DNA of 64,000 nt from Isoetes taiwanensis (taxonomy: Eukaryota > Streptophyta > Lycopodiopsida > Isoetales > Isoetaceae), in the NCBI GenBank assembly GCA_021234155.1, contig JAJEKV010000001.1:23669189-23733188 (forward strand), given 5' to 3'. The notes under the pieces are model-generated. The model was not told the origin of the DNA and did not search any database. It saw only the letters and a program-made list of their open reading frames with translations. A program made the position numbers and the translations under genes. Each line of letters opens with the position of its first letter. The first letter of the stretch is position 1. Shown piece after piece: positions 31,606 through 42,320 of this stretch.

Positions 31606-32567
31606 ACGATGTCATCACGTGGGGAGGCCGCCAGGGGGGATTAGCATGCGACCTCATGGAGGCACGCAATCAAGAAAGGCTACCTTGGAAACTTCTTTGT
31701 GGTCTGTCTTCTGGAGTCTTGCAAGGTTGCAACGCAAAGTTTTAACCTCGTTTGACATAGGGAAGATTGCCACCCGACCATTTATCTTCACTCTAACAGT
31801 TCTAAAGTTTCTATTCTCAATTCAATCTAAGACCAAGACTAATATCTAGTCAACGTCAACTCAAGGCTCTATTTTTTGTACACTTGTTTAGAAAGATTAA
31901 ATTGATTATTGAAAAATCCCTAACTTATACGACGATGCTGCAATAACAAGTTTGTGACCATCATAGGATTGCAAGTATAACCTGGGGATTTAGTTCTTGG
32001 ATACTAAAAGATGAAAAGGCAGGCAAAAGAAGCCCATTGAAAATGGTGCAGAATAGCATACCTAATCCTACAGCTGCAAAAACACTCATTAATATACAAC
32101 TCCACAAATATTATCTAATGGAACATGCGCCAATAGTCGCAGTTTGTCAACTTCATCCAGCATACATTCATAGACATTAGTCTCTTTGCACGAAGACAAA
32201 TAAAAGTTTTTACTACTAGCTCCTAACAAGGTGATGGATGGTATAACTCCAACATCTAACAGGATATTAAGGTTGATGCATGACGTCAACCGCCCCTATA
32301 AGCCAAAAGGTGGCTAAAAGGCAGAGCTTTAAACTACACGAGCTTGAAAATTTTTGGAATGCTATGAAGACAAGGCAAGCAAACAATCTCTTAAATTTTT
32401 CAATACAATTCAATGTCAATACATTGAAGTCACTATAAAACCATAACATTACCACAACAGCTCTTGTGTTGAGATGAAAAATGCAGAGCGTAATGAATAA
32501 TAACTAGTCTATTGTAACTTGCATGTTATATATGATATAGTAATTATGTAAAAGAGCATTGCATACC
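31606..32567. other. non-coding stretch up to the E3 genes
   Basis: No gene is seen. The left end of E3 should lie here, but I found no terminal repeat pairing with the right side near 45.7-46 kb. Confidence 0.35.
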
Positions 32568-35291
32568 TCAAGAGTTCTCATCATCGTCGTTAGCTTCTTT
32601 AGCCACTAATTCTTTCAACTGAGCCCCCACACTACTGGGGATCACCACTGACAACGGCCTGGTCTCTACGGCCCAACCATAGTCTATTGTTTTCAAATGT
32701 TGGTAGCGTGGCGGGTCATTAGGATTGGGTCGCCAATTCTTGCTCCAGCAATCCCTATACTGCATTGCATATGAGGTTCCCTTTCTGGCAACAGGCTCAA
32801 ACCAAGAGACAAACACCTCTTCGTAATGTGGGAGATTAGGGTCCTCTATTGGGTCCTCTTCGGCAAAAGCCATCCACGTCGGGCAGTTATCATGTGGCCT
32901 GATTAACAAGAGCATTCCTTTCTTGACATCTTGATAGGGGTCGAATATTTCAACTGGGTTCTTGGGTGTACCCCAGAAAGGCCCTACGTAATGAGATGCT
33001 TCAATGTGCTCATCCACAAACACGTTTTCGGGTTCTTCCAATGCACTTTGCTTGGTGCTGGGCCAGAAATCCTGAATGACAGCTCTACCGGGCTGCACTC
33101 GCAGCAAGGTGGACCAGTAGTCAATACCTTCATTCATATATGTGTTGGACCATGAGTTATCGCCAGCTCTAGAAATAGCTGCCCAGTGCATCATGTACTT
33201 GGCAATAGAAGCTCTCAATGCACCTATATCTTTCAAGCTCCCATATGGCTACACGACCTTAGGTGACCCTCTCGGAATCATAGGTAAACCTTGGGCATCC
33301 TCCTTCCACATTCTAATTCCCTTTTCAGGGAGCCACTCCCTATGCCCTGGCCTCATCTTGTAGAACATTAGTGGCCATCCATCCTTCATGCAGAACTTGA
33401 AGAGTAGAGGTTCCAAGTGACCACATAAACGATCCTTCTTATCAGGGATAAAACCTTTCACGAATTCCTTCCAATTAGGAACCTCTGACACAAGGTAAGG
33501 TGAAGGAGACTTTGAACTACACTGCCTGAAGAGTTGCATAAGCTCTGGAATAGTCAATGCATCTGATCTTCTCATTAGAGTAGAGTAGTTTCCAAAGAGG
33601 GCATCTATGTCATCGTGGGTGTGTCCAACCATCATGAATCCCAGCTGCACTTGATCAAAGACACCTAACCAAACCAAGTATGACAAGTAAGAGAAAAGAT
33701 ATCTATTCTTATTTTGACCTGAGCAATTATCTAGCTGCAAGTAAAGCCTCCTAGACAACTTGTTCGGTACCATGGGGCCCTTGTTAGGAGGCATAAAATC
33801 ATTTCTACTGCCATTTACCATTTTTGTCCTAAGGGCATCTGTGTTTAAAATTGCTCCACCCCAGCTACTTTCAGGACGATCTGTATCTCTCAAATGGCCC
33901 CAATTATCCTCAGATTTATTCTCCAGTGTCTTCAAGGTATGATTCAAGGATCCCACATGAAAATTAGAATCATCAGGTCAGAGGTCCAGTGAGAAGTGGC
34001 CCAAGGCACCTATACCATGGCCGTGCATGAGAGCACCTGTAACACTCACCTTCAGTCGTTCACCTCTCCATACAGACTTTGCTAGCTTTTCTAGACGAGG
34101 GACCATGGTCTTATTCTGATCCATCTTATCATGTATAATGGTTAAAGCGTGTTCAGGAGATCTATGAGACAAAGCTCTCCAGGACCAGTAAAGGCTCCTA
34201 CATGAAATCTGGGCCGTCATATGTGATTTTCTCTCCATTGCAAGTACCCTTCTTTCATTTGGATCTCTGGTCTTAGCAAGCTTTTCCTTTATGACAATAC
34301 AGGTGTTACACTTAGAAAATGCTATCCTCTTAGCTATTGCCACCTCTGAATGATTCTCTTTCCAAGCAGATAGAAAGGACGAAGGAGAAATATGCTTGCC
34401 TGTCATCTCTGTAACGGTAATATCTACTTCTTGGTGTATATCCTTCTTAGTCAAGACTGAAGGTAGCCTCTTAACGTTTTGTCTGCTACCCTCGCTCGTA
34501 ATTTTCGAGCGGTGTGGCATCGTCTCTACGTTTTCATCTATGAACATAGATAGCACAACATTGCCAGCCAAAGTATGAGACCTTGGCTTCTTAGAACCAC
34601 TATTTCCGTGCTCAGCAATTCTGTGGCCATCATTGAAGAGCTTCTTCCACTTGTAAAAAGTGGAAATGGGTATGCCATAGGCTTTATGCCATGCTTTCCG
34701 CGACACCGCTTTGTTATTCAACATCAGGTTGCGGACTACACCATTTTCAGAGCAAAGATCTAGCATGTTATATGCAAAGGTTGTGCGCTCTGAGGACTTC
34801 ATGTTCCAGTAAAAGATTCTCATGCAAGCTATCTCCTTGGATGTAAAATTTGCACAGCATCTTTTCATGCAGCACAGTGATGACCTGAAGTCTAGAATAG
34901 CCTCAGCACTAGTTTTTCTTTCACATTTGGTCTGTGCTGGACGTGTCCTGGGTCTCCGATTGACCATGCGGTAAGGTCTCTTTTTTGTGATGCCAATTTC
35001 GGGTCTAATGGAGTAAGGTTCATTCTCCACATCCTTCTCCTTCACTGCAACCACGAGAGTAGAAACTGGAATGTTATCAACGAGCACGAAGGCTATGGGC
35101 CATCTTACAAGGTCATGCGGTTGGGGCATTTTACGCACCGGGCTTGGCGGTGATAGAGATCTTTTGGGCATTGGAAATAGGCTCATGATAGTAGCGACTA
35201 TCGAGCCTTCCCCTAGCTTCACGCGTCGAATAAAGCATGGTTTGGATCGGCAAAAACGATAACACCATGCCCGTAAGTCATGTGGCAGCAT
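32568..35291 (-). pseudogene. E3 DUF7869-like transposase, two in-frame stops
   Basis: A single minus-strand frame of about 908 codons is interrupted only by TGA at 33978-33980 and TAG at 33249-33251. In order it shows a Cys/Arg-rich N-terminal part; a helix-turn-helix-like segment SRKAWHKAYGIPISTFYKW (about residues 200-220); a CNTC pair; IIHDKMDQNK; YLQLDNCSGQNKNRYLFSYL; and GFMMVGHTHDDIDALFGNYS. The D-x-D, LDN..GQNKN and GHTHDDID series is typical of DUF7869 proteins, which occur widely in eukaryotic repeats and look like DDE/RNase-H-fold enzymes. The C-terminal ~220 residues after the TAG have a conserved-looking Trp/Tyr-rich region. The catalytic assignment is inference. The parent codons of the stops are plausibly CGA and CAG. 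The mobile-element context fits. Confidence 0.7.
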
Positions 35292-35405
35292 TCATGCATG
35301 AGTGTGCATGCCTTCTCAATTAACTCATCTCTAGAAAGCCCTTGCACATGATTCGTCTCATTATTGGCTAATCTCTCATTGCCTCCGACCTGCCCGGTTT
35401 ATCGT

Positions 35406-35682
35406 TTAATGCGTCTCCGGTGGCGTGCAAACTTCTTCCTCTCTCACAAGCTGACCAGCAATGTCCTTCTTGTACCACAACACAAAACTCCCCACAGCTT
35501 CACCAATTTTTTCTATTTCCAGCTCGGGAATTGGTAGTGGCAACTGTCCATCCAAAACATTCACAATCGAAACAACTACCATACCCTCCGGGACAATCGA
35601 ATTGTGATGGCGCTCGAAATTGTGGACTCTTCCTTCTGCCACCTTTTTCCCCAGCAGATAAAGCGAGATTACATCCGCCATC
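35406..35682 (-). CDS. E3 DUF8039-like small ORF
   Basis: The frame from an internal ATG (MADVISLYLLGKK) to the stop at 35406 holds VVSIVNVLDGQLPLPIPELE then GEAVGSFVLWYKKDIAGQL. The pattern hydrophobic-G-x-x-LP(I/V)P...FVxWxK is that of the DUF8039 region found next to plant transposon proteins. It lies about 110 bp upstream of the transposase frame on the same strand, so it may be its 5' exon or a separate gene. The open frame upstream to 35852 overlaps two palindromes and is not used. Role unknown. Confidence 0.5.
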
Positions 35683-37304
35683 CTACAAACAAGAGATCGT
35701 GAATATCGCGGCCGCGATGGTCGTAAGCAAATAGAACTCTGTTTAAAAAGTTCTACTACAAAACGACTGGGAGATAAAAAAATGCTAAGGACTTTCGCCA
35801 CCGCGATCTTATCGAGCATTGGCAAGAACGCGGTCGCGCTTTCTGCAAGCATTCACACTAGTTGTTTAGTTAAGAACTCATGTGGAAAACACATGTCGAG
35901 ATTAGCATGTGGTTTCGACTCATACTTATAAATATAGCGGAGTTCTTAAGTAAATAGCAAATGTAGATGGTTGAAGATATCGCGACCGCAATCTCGTCGA
36001 GCATAAGTGTTAAAGCATTGACTTCCAGACTAAAGCATTATGCTTACCTCACAGGTCTGGAAATGGTGGCGTCAACGTCTCCTTGTAGCCAATGACCCAT
36101 CAGAAGTTGCAGTGCCATAAAAACATGTTTTGTATCATCCATAAGGAGAAAGAAAGCATATATTCGAAACACGTGAACATTGTATAATAAACACAGCAGA
36201 GTGCACAGGTTTGCTGAGAGCATCTATTTTTAAATATTCTAATCCAAAATATCAGCAGGTATCTTATCAATCCATATAATACATAGTGATGTTTCAGTAG
36301 AATCAATTCAATGCCGAGAACCCTGTAAGGAAACATTCTTTAAGGAAGAATTATGTATTATTGATCATGAACTAACAGCAGATTCTTAACAGGTTGTAGT
36401 TATCATTGAAATTCATTGGAACATTAACTTTGAGTTCACTTCACTGAGAGATATACATCAGGATAGCCCTTTTACCTCGCCCGAAAGACTAAATTCGATG
36501 CAGTGGAAGAAATCGAAATGTATAGTGGCGCAGTGCAAGCGGATTATCAGCGCCCTTGTCAGCGCCTTCAATTGATGCGGGATTCTGCAGCAAAACCTTT
36601 GGAGAACTTGGCACAGCTTAGGCGCAGCTCGAGCGTCTCCGAGATCTTGCAAAACAAACAAATTTGAATTGGCTTTTCCCGCTTTCACTCTAAATGTTTG
36701 TTACCGAATTCAAATTTTCCTGTCACTGTCCATCCGTAATCTAGTTTCTTTTTCTGGCCTTTATGGCTGCTTAATATGTCAGGTTCATTTAATGAACTGA
36801 CTGTACGGGAGGAATTTGAACGCGGACGTCCAAGTCGATAAAGAGCTCTTGTACGGATTGCGTGCTTTTTGCGCAGGGTATTTTCGCACGGACGCATTTA
36901 TGGCCGGTAATCAATACAGCCGGCCGCCCGGTAATTAATACGGCTGGCGTGTAATTAATGCGTCCGCACGTACAGCGTCATTATGGCTGGCACGACAATC
37001 CACGCAACATTATGCTCGGCGGGCATTTAATTTCCGCGGCCTCGTTCCTATATAAATTCAAGGCCATCAATCTCATATCATCTCAAAGAGTTTTCGGCGA
37101 CCGCGATTTCTTCAGCGCCTAGCGCCTTCGAGCTTGCAGCGGCTTCAAGAACCTCCCTAAAACGACCAGAATTTCGTATTCAGCCGGCGCCCGCGATCCC
37201 ATGGCACCTAAAGACTCCCTCAGAGAAGATATAACATTTCAGCTCAGCAAGATCGCCGCCGCGATCTTGCTTATTAGATTTTGTAATGTTTTGATTGCTA
37301 TAGC

Positions 37305-37340
37305 TGCTCAGCAAGATCGCGGCCGCGGTCTTGCTGAGCA
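37305..37340. repeat. 36-bp near-perfect palindrome
   Basis: The left half TGCTCAGCAAGATCGCGG pairs with the right half with one T/C difference (a G-T pair in RNA). It is the longest unit of the cluster. Confidence 0.9.
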
Positions 37341-37416
37341 TAGGTTTTCTTTTCTTGCCTTGCATTACTGCCACCCCAACAACGCGACCGCGATGTTGTG
37401 GAGTAGTAGTATAGTA

Positions 37417-37450
37417 GCTCACCAGGATCGCGACCGCGATGTTCGTGAGC
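37417..37450. repeat. 34-bp palindrome with its own arm sequence
   Basis: Starts GCTCACCAGGATCGCGA and ends ..CGTGAGC; 13 of 17 positions pair. Its outer arms differ from those at 37305 yet still pair with each other. Confidence 0.8.
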
Positions 37451-37618
37451 AGTGGTATTGTTTTCTTGCCTTGCTTAGCTGCTACACAACATCGCGGCCC
37501 CGATAGTGTGGTGTACTATTATAGTTGCTTGGAAGGATCGCGGTCGCGGTTCTCTTGAGTAGTTTATACTTTTCGTTGTACAACATTATGCAGCCTATCA
37601 GGCACTCACCACAGGCTT

Positions 37619-37990
37619 TTGTTTACAGCCCTTGCTCTGTTTCGTGAACCGGATGTCGAACCCATCCGTATTATAACCCCTTCTAATGAATGCAAATGGT
37701 GTATAGAGATTGCACAAGCAATACCACACATTAAAGGTGACCGCAGAAAGGACCTGTGCTTGTTCTTGCGCACTGGAAAGAAACCTGAGGACGTTGAACA
37801 AGTTGGCATAGTGGTGGCAATGTGGGAAGGCACGAAGAACAATGTGCAAGATGCTATCATATGCAGCATCGAGGACACACACCAATTGCAGTTCCTGGAG
37901 TACATTCTGAAATGGCGCAATTATGACCCATCTATGATGACAGCCAGCAAAATGATCAGCCACAGGGAAAAATGTCCCGACATCAGCTAA
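37619..37990 (+). CDS. E3 plus-strand exon upstream of the E2 insertion
   Basis: A frame of 123 codons follows a CACCACAG acceptor-like site. It contains NECKWCIEIAQAIPHIKGDR, LFLRTGKKPEDVEQVGIVVA and QFLEYILKWRNYDPS, and reads like a conserved globular domain that I cannot name. It ends 37 bp before E2. In another frame, MSRHQLRVMAGSCHLMNLF continues across the E2 junction once E2 and one CTCT are removed, reading about 45 more codons to around 42107. This exon is probably the 5' part of the ParB-like gene or a gene just before it. Confidence 0.5.
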   Translation: MFTALALFREPDVEPIRIITPSNECKWCIEIAQAIPHIKGDRRKDLCLFLRTGKKPEDVEQVGIVVAMWEGTKNNVQDAIICSIEDTHQLQFLEYILKWRNYDPSMMTASKMISHREKCPDIS

Positions 37991-38022
37991 GGGTTATGGC
38001 TGGGAGTTGCCATCTTATGAAT

Positions 38023-38026
38023 CTCT
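38023..38026. repeat. E2 target-site duplication, left
   Basis: CTCT; identical to 41989-41992. Confidence 0.6.
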
Positions 38027-38843
38027 CATTAGGGCGGATTTGGGGTCTCAAAATGGCCCATATCTTGGATGCCAGAATTCCACGTCATGTTTCTCGCGAC
38101 CAATGATGTTTGCGCATTTTTTTCCAAAGTCAGTATTAGTTGGCAAGTAGAAAGAGGAGCAAGCTTACTTAGCATCCACATGGCGAAATTTCATAGGACA
38201 TGTTTGTGCATTCATTGCAACCACATTAATGGCCCGCATTTTTCGAAAATCGTATCGCGGACCAAAATAATGGCTACTTTTCCCGCCTACTGTGCACATG
38301 CCCACATGCACCAACCACCTTATCAAATTTTGGCACCAAGATTTCCATTGTTCACATTAGCGCCGCTACGTGCATCCTCTCCGCCTTCGCTCTTCATTTG
38401 GAATCCAAGTCTCCAATAGTGTCTGTGTTTTTGCGGGGCGAGCATAGAGTTAAGCAACAACGGCGAGGCGATGTGCGGACAAGCAAACGTACGTTACATG
38501 CCATGTTTTTACTACCCAAATTTTCATTCTAAAGTTTTCCTACTTTTCAGCTCTTCCCATTCATCGTATTGCTCCCTGCCATTCATTCTTACAATTCAAC
38601 GACCGATCGATCTGACGGTGGAAGGATATCTATCCATAGGCTCGTGGGTGAGAATGCTATCCTTAACAAAGGGTGACTATGGAGTTACATCGCCGGAGCG
38701 ACATTCATACGCAATGAATAGGTAGAACTATAGGGTTCAAAATAAATGCTATGGATAGTATATTGCAAAAAACAAAAGGGAAGGGAGGGGGGGAAGGGAT
38801 TTGAAGAGGAGGATATTTGCAAATTTGCACCCTCAATAATACA

Positions 38844-40498
38844 TGGATCACACCATGCGAAAATGCATATGCACTTTGTAAATGTGTAGTGAGATTTTGC
38901 GTCATGTGATCCTTGCTTCTTTTTTCTTCGCCTCTTCTTGATTTATATTCACTCACTGAATCAAATATTTTTCTTTGGGCTATATTTATCAGATGTCAGG
39001 GATTTGAGACTAGGGAAAAGCATTACTAGCATCGTTGTTGTCTAACATATGGACATAAGAGACATGCTTTTCCAAGATATACATTCAGGGCAATGGGCAT
39101 CTAGTTTTACGTTGTAAAGTTGTGGGAGCCGAGCTTGAAAGTCGTCCCATGACCTCTTTTAAGCGAATTGTGCAAGCCTTATGAGAATGGTGTTCTTGCA
39201 ATGAAGAAATGTTTGATAAGACGTGCATCCAGGGTTGTTGAAAAAATGAGTTACAAAATATTTGCTCCATTAGAGGTGTTTACTAATGCCACGACACAAA
39301 AGCTCCAAAAATATATTGTATAAAATGTCGCTTTCATGAGCCTTTGGATCAGTTAACTCAAAGTGTCACATATGGAAACATTGTTAGGTTTGATAAAGTA
39401 ACATAAAAATCTTATTTAATAAAGCTTTGGTTGTTGGTAAAGTGTTGGCTTATTGATTAAGTGTTTGTATTTTGCTTTGGGACCCTCTTTGAAAAAGTTT
39501 AGTTCATAAAACATAATATAACTTGGAATGATACATATTTTATATGCAAATGGGAGACTATTGATGAGGGACTTGGTGTTATTATCTATTGACAACAAAC
39601 AAGAAAGTGGATTACACCATGCGAATTTAGTATATTCCAACCTTTTAGCTTATACAAAATTCGCTTGGTGTGATCTTTTTGGAAAAAGATGACTTCCTAT
39701 AGTAAAATTACTTTGATTATCTTTTAATAAAAGAAATATATATGTGTCTTATTTGAAGTTAAGTGTGGATATGTGACGTGCTCATTTATTGATAAAGTGT
39801 TTGCTTTTTGAAAAAGGCTAATAACTTTATGTACTACTAGAGTTGGTAAAGTATTTTAGATGCAAATAGGATGCTTGATGTGATCCTTCTTAAAAAAAGA
39901 TATGCTCTTTGAAAAGGACTAATAACTTTATGCACTTAGGGTGGTAAAGCATTAAATGAGAAGGGGTACTTGTGTTTAATTTTAATTTGACAACAAATAA
40001 GAAAGTGGATCACACGATGCGAATTTAGTGTGTTCCATTTTTGTTGCATATGTACTATTCGCTTGGTGTGATCCTTCTTGAAAAATAATATGCTCTTTGA
40101 AAAGGGATAATGACTTATGTACTTAAGAGTGGTAAAGCATTTTAGATACAAATAGGAATGAGTACTTGTGTCTAATTTTAATTTGACAACAAATAAGAAA
40201 GTGGATCACACCATGCGAATTTAGTGTGTCCCTTTTTTTTGCATATGTATTATTAGCTTGGTGTGATCCATCTTGAAAAAAAAAATAGCTTTCAAGTAAA
40301 AGGAAAGAAAGAAATATCATATTTAAAGTGTAAAGTGTTAGTATGTAAAGTGTTGGTTTATTAAAATACTATTTGTTTACGCTAAGTTGTAAGTTCAATA
40401 TTTGTGTTTCTATTTACTTTTTTACGCAAGGATCACACCAGGCAAATTTCTTATATACAATTACTTCTGCGCATGAAGATTTCGCATCATATGATCCT
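38844..40498. repeat. E2 central paired inverted motifs (five units)
   Basis: Units at 38844-38912, 39609-39676, 40007-40074, 40203-40269 and 40430-40498 have arms like GGATCACACCATGCGAA and TTCGCTTGGTGTGATCC. The second to fourth share flanking sequence (GACAACAAATAAGAAAGT) and so arose by duplication. Their CACCATGCGAA arms form a subtype distinct from CACGACGCGAA in E1. Confidence 0.85.
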
Positions 40499-40839
40499 CT
40501 TTAAACAAGGACGGCTTTGACCTTCAATGTTCATAAATTTTATGAATGTTTGCATATAAGAATGTCACATATCATATTTTCTTAAAAAATGGTCATCAAA
40601 TGGATAACTAGTCAAAGAGTTCTTCTACTACTTAAAGAGTTTCAAGACTCATTTTTGCTATAATTTAAATAGCAATAGATTTTTAAAGGAATCTATTGTG
40701 AAAAGTAGTCAAAGACTTCTTGTATTAGAGGTATCTAAACACAAACACCATAACCTTTGTACTTCAAGGATTATATAAACCCTTCGCATTGCAAAGTATA
40801 ATGTCATTTATTAGCATCTTCACGGACATTTCCCCTTCC

Positions 40840-41172
40840 TTATCGGAAGCAACTCATCTCAAGGAACTGTATTCGATTCCGAATGCCTTCATCCTCTCTC
40901 AATCTCTCACAATATCCCAGGAGGCCAGAGTTACCGTCACCACAAAATCGGACTAAACTTGAAACGTCCCGAAATGACGGTTTCTTGCCACTCAACGGAT
41001 CCAATGGATATAAACTGCCATCTGCCCAAACGTCGACACTTTTTGAGCCTGCAAGACGCAACACGTTGAGGTCTAAGTTCTTATTTTTTAGACCTCCTTT
41101 TTTGCGATTGAAGACTGGAGCATATTCGTGAGTCAGTTGGATCCTTATCCACACATCATTTGGAGCTTCCAT
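40840..41172 (-). pseudogene. E2 remnant of the E1 transposase-like N-terminus
   Basis: From ATG 41172 (MEAPNDVWIRI) the frame matches E1 3990-4322 almost residue for residue, then stops at the deletion joint. About 110 codons remain. The preserved frame suggests that the deletion is recent. Confidence 0.85.
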
Positions 41173-41179
41173 ACTGCGT

Positions 41180-41246
41180 GGATCGCACGGCGCGAAATGA
41201 AGGTGTACAATTTGTATGCCCCAGCATAATTCGCTTCGTGTGAGCC
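41180..41246. repeat. E2 copy of motif P1
   Basis: Arms GGATCGCACGGCGCGAAAT and TTCGCTTCGTGTGAGCC; the counterpart of 3917-3982. Confidence 0.7.
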
Positions 41247-41408
41247 GAATGTCCGTACTAACCTCATTTTTTGAAATTTGCAACGTGCATATGGAAATCG
41301 AAAAGTCCATTCTCCTACAATCCATGCTTTTATACATTAAGCAAATTCAAATTTCGAATTGTAGGGGGTGGGAAGCCTGTATTGGGATGAAGTAAAGATC
41401 CCGGTTAA

Positions 41409-41612
41409 TGCTGGGTTCACATGGACGAACTGCGAAGCGCTGGCTTAAAACCTGCTGAACTTGGGCTGAGGCAAAAAAATTCAGCCCCGTTTTGGAAAAT
41501 CAGCCCTCGCAAGATCCAACTTGCGTAGCTGATGCAGCGCTGAATTTTTTAATCAGTGTTGACTCCGCTAGAACTCAGCGGAGGGCCTAAACTTCTCCAT
41601 GTGAACCACCCA
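41409..41612. mobile_element. PIF/Harbinger-type MITE
   Basis: A 204-bp insert in E2 that is absent from the matching stretch of E1 (about 3745-3755). The ends TGCTGGGTTCACATGGA and, inverted, TGGGTGGTTCACATGGA are flanked on both sides by TAA (41406-41408 and 41613-41615). A TAA duplication and a GGGT-type end fit Tourist/Harbinger MITEs. No coding capacity. Confidence 0.8.
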
Positions 41613-41988
41613 TAAGGCGCAGTCGCATCGCCTCGAAATGAAAGTATGATACAAAGCTTCAACCTACACATTCAAATTTTGAAATGTGGAAGGCGGGAAG
41701 CTTGTATGGCCATGGCCTCTAAATGAAATAGCGCAAGAATCGGTGACGCGCACGCTTGGTATCTGACAAACCAAGAGACACGTGTTGCATCAGTCTGTCT
41801 GACAACCAACAGAATTAAATACATATGGCGCCATGAATGCGCGATCCCTCTTATTCCAGGAGAATATTCCAAGTAAATCTGTAATGATGAGATTTTGGTA
41901 TCCTAGGTGGCATGGGAAAAAAGGAGCGGAAATATGACGTGGAATGGCTGATAGGAGGCCATTTTGAGACCCCAAATCCGCCCTAATG

Positions 41989-41992
41989 CTCT
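41989..41992. repeat. E2 target-site duplication, right
   Basis: CTCT, matching 38023-38026. Confidence 0.6.
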
Positions 41993-42320
41993 TTGTCAGA
42001 TATAAAGGGAAACAGAGACATCTTGGTAGGGTTCCCGGCATGCAGAAATGGTTTGTCCCCGGGGGATTCACATTGTGTAGGCCGTATATACCATGTGAGT
42101 GGACGATATAAGGGGGTTTTTTTAACCTAAAGCGTACGAATACGTACGGGAAGGGGTTCTTTAGACCTTAAAAAATCCAATCTCTAGTGATGTATTTCAT
42201 ACGGAAAGGGGTTTTTTAGACCTTAAAAAAAGCGTATACGAAGGGGTTTTTTATGACCCCTTCCTCGCACATGGCGTATCCCTTATACACTAAGTGGTAT
42301 CCTCGGGGGTTTGTCCACAG

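Larger units (their letters stand above)
35702..37560. repeat. E3 palindrome cluster in the divergent spacer
   Basis: Palindromes centred on GCGGCCGC, GCGACCGC or GCGGTCGC lie at about 35702, 35796, 35824, 35975, 37092, 37184, 37246, 37305, 37381, 37417, 37483 and 37529. The last six are spaced about 35-65 bp apart. They occupy the spacer between the minus-strand and plus-strand E3 genes. The short frames in both directions over 37180-37506 are products of these palindromes. Confidence 0.85.
38027..41988 (-). mobile_element. E2: internal-deletion derivative of E1
   Basis: The termini are the E1 terminal repeats. The left ~0.7 kb matches the inverted right end of E1 (from about 14228 to 13700), and the right ~1.15 kb matches the inverted left end (3312 to about 4322). 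The centre (38780-40830) is AT-rich, unlike E1, and has no gene. Five paired inverted motifs lie in the centre and one, P1, in the right part. E2 inserted in E3 with a 4-bp duplication and later received a Harbinger-like MITE. It is non-autonomous. Confidence 0.85.

Noticed and set aside
37180-37506. Overlapping open frames on both strands
   Set aside because: They run across the E3 palindrome array; self-complementary GC-rich repeats keep both strands open. No protein-like composition.
37246-37560. CRISPR-like array (regular palindromic repeats with spacers)
   Set aside because: The repeats are not identical, arms differ from unit to unit, spacing is uneven and the context is a plant transposon.
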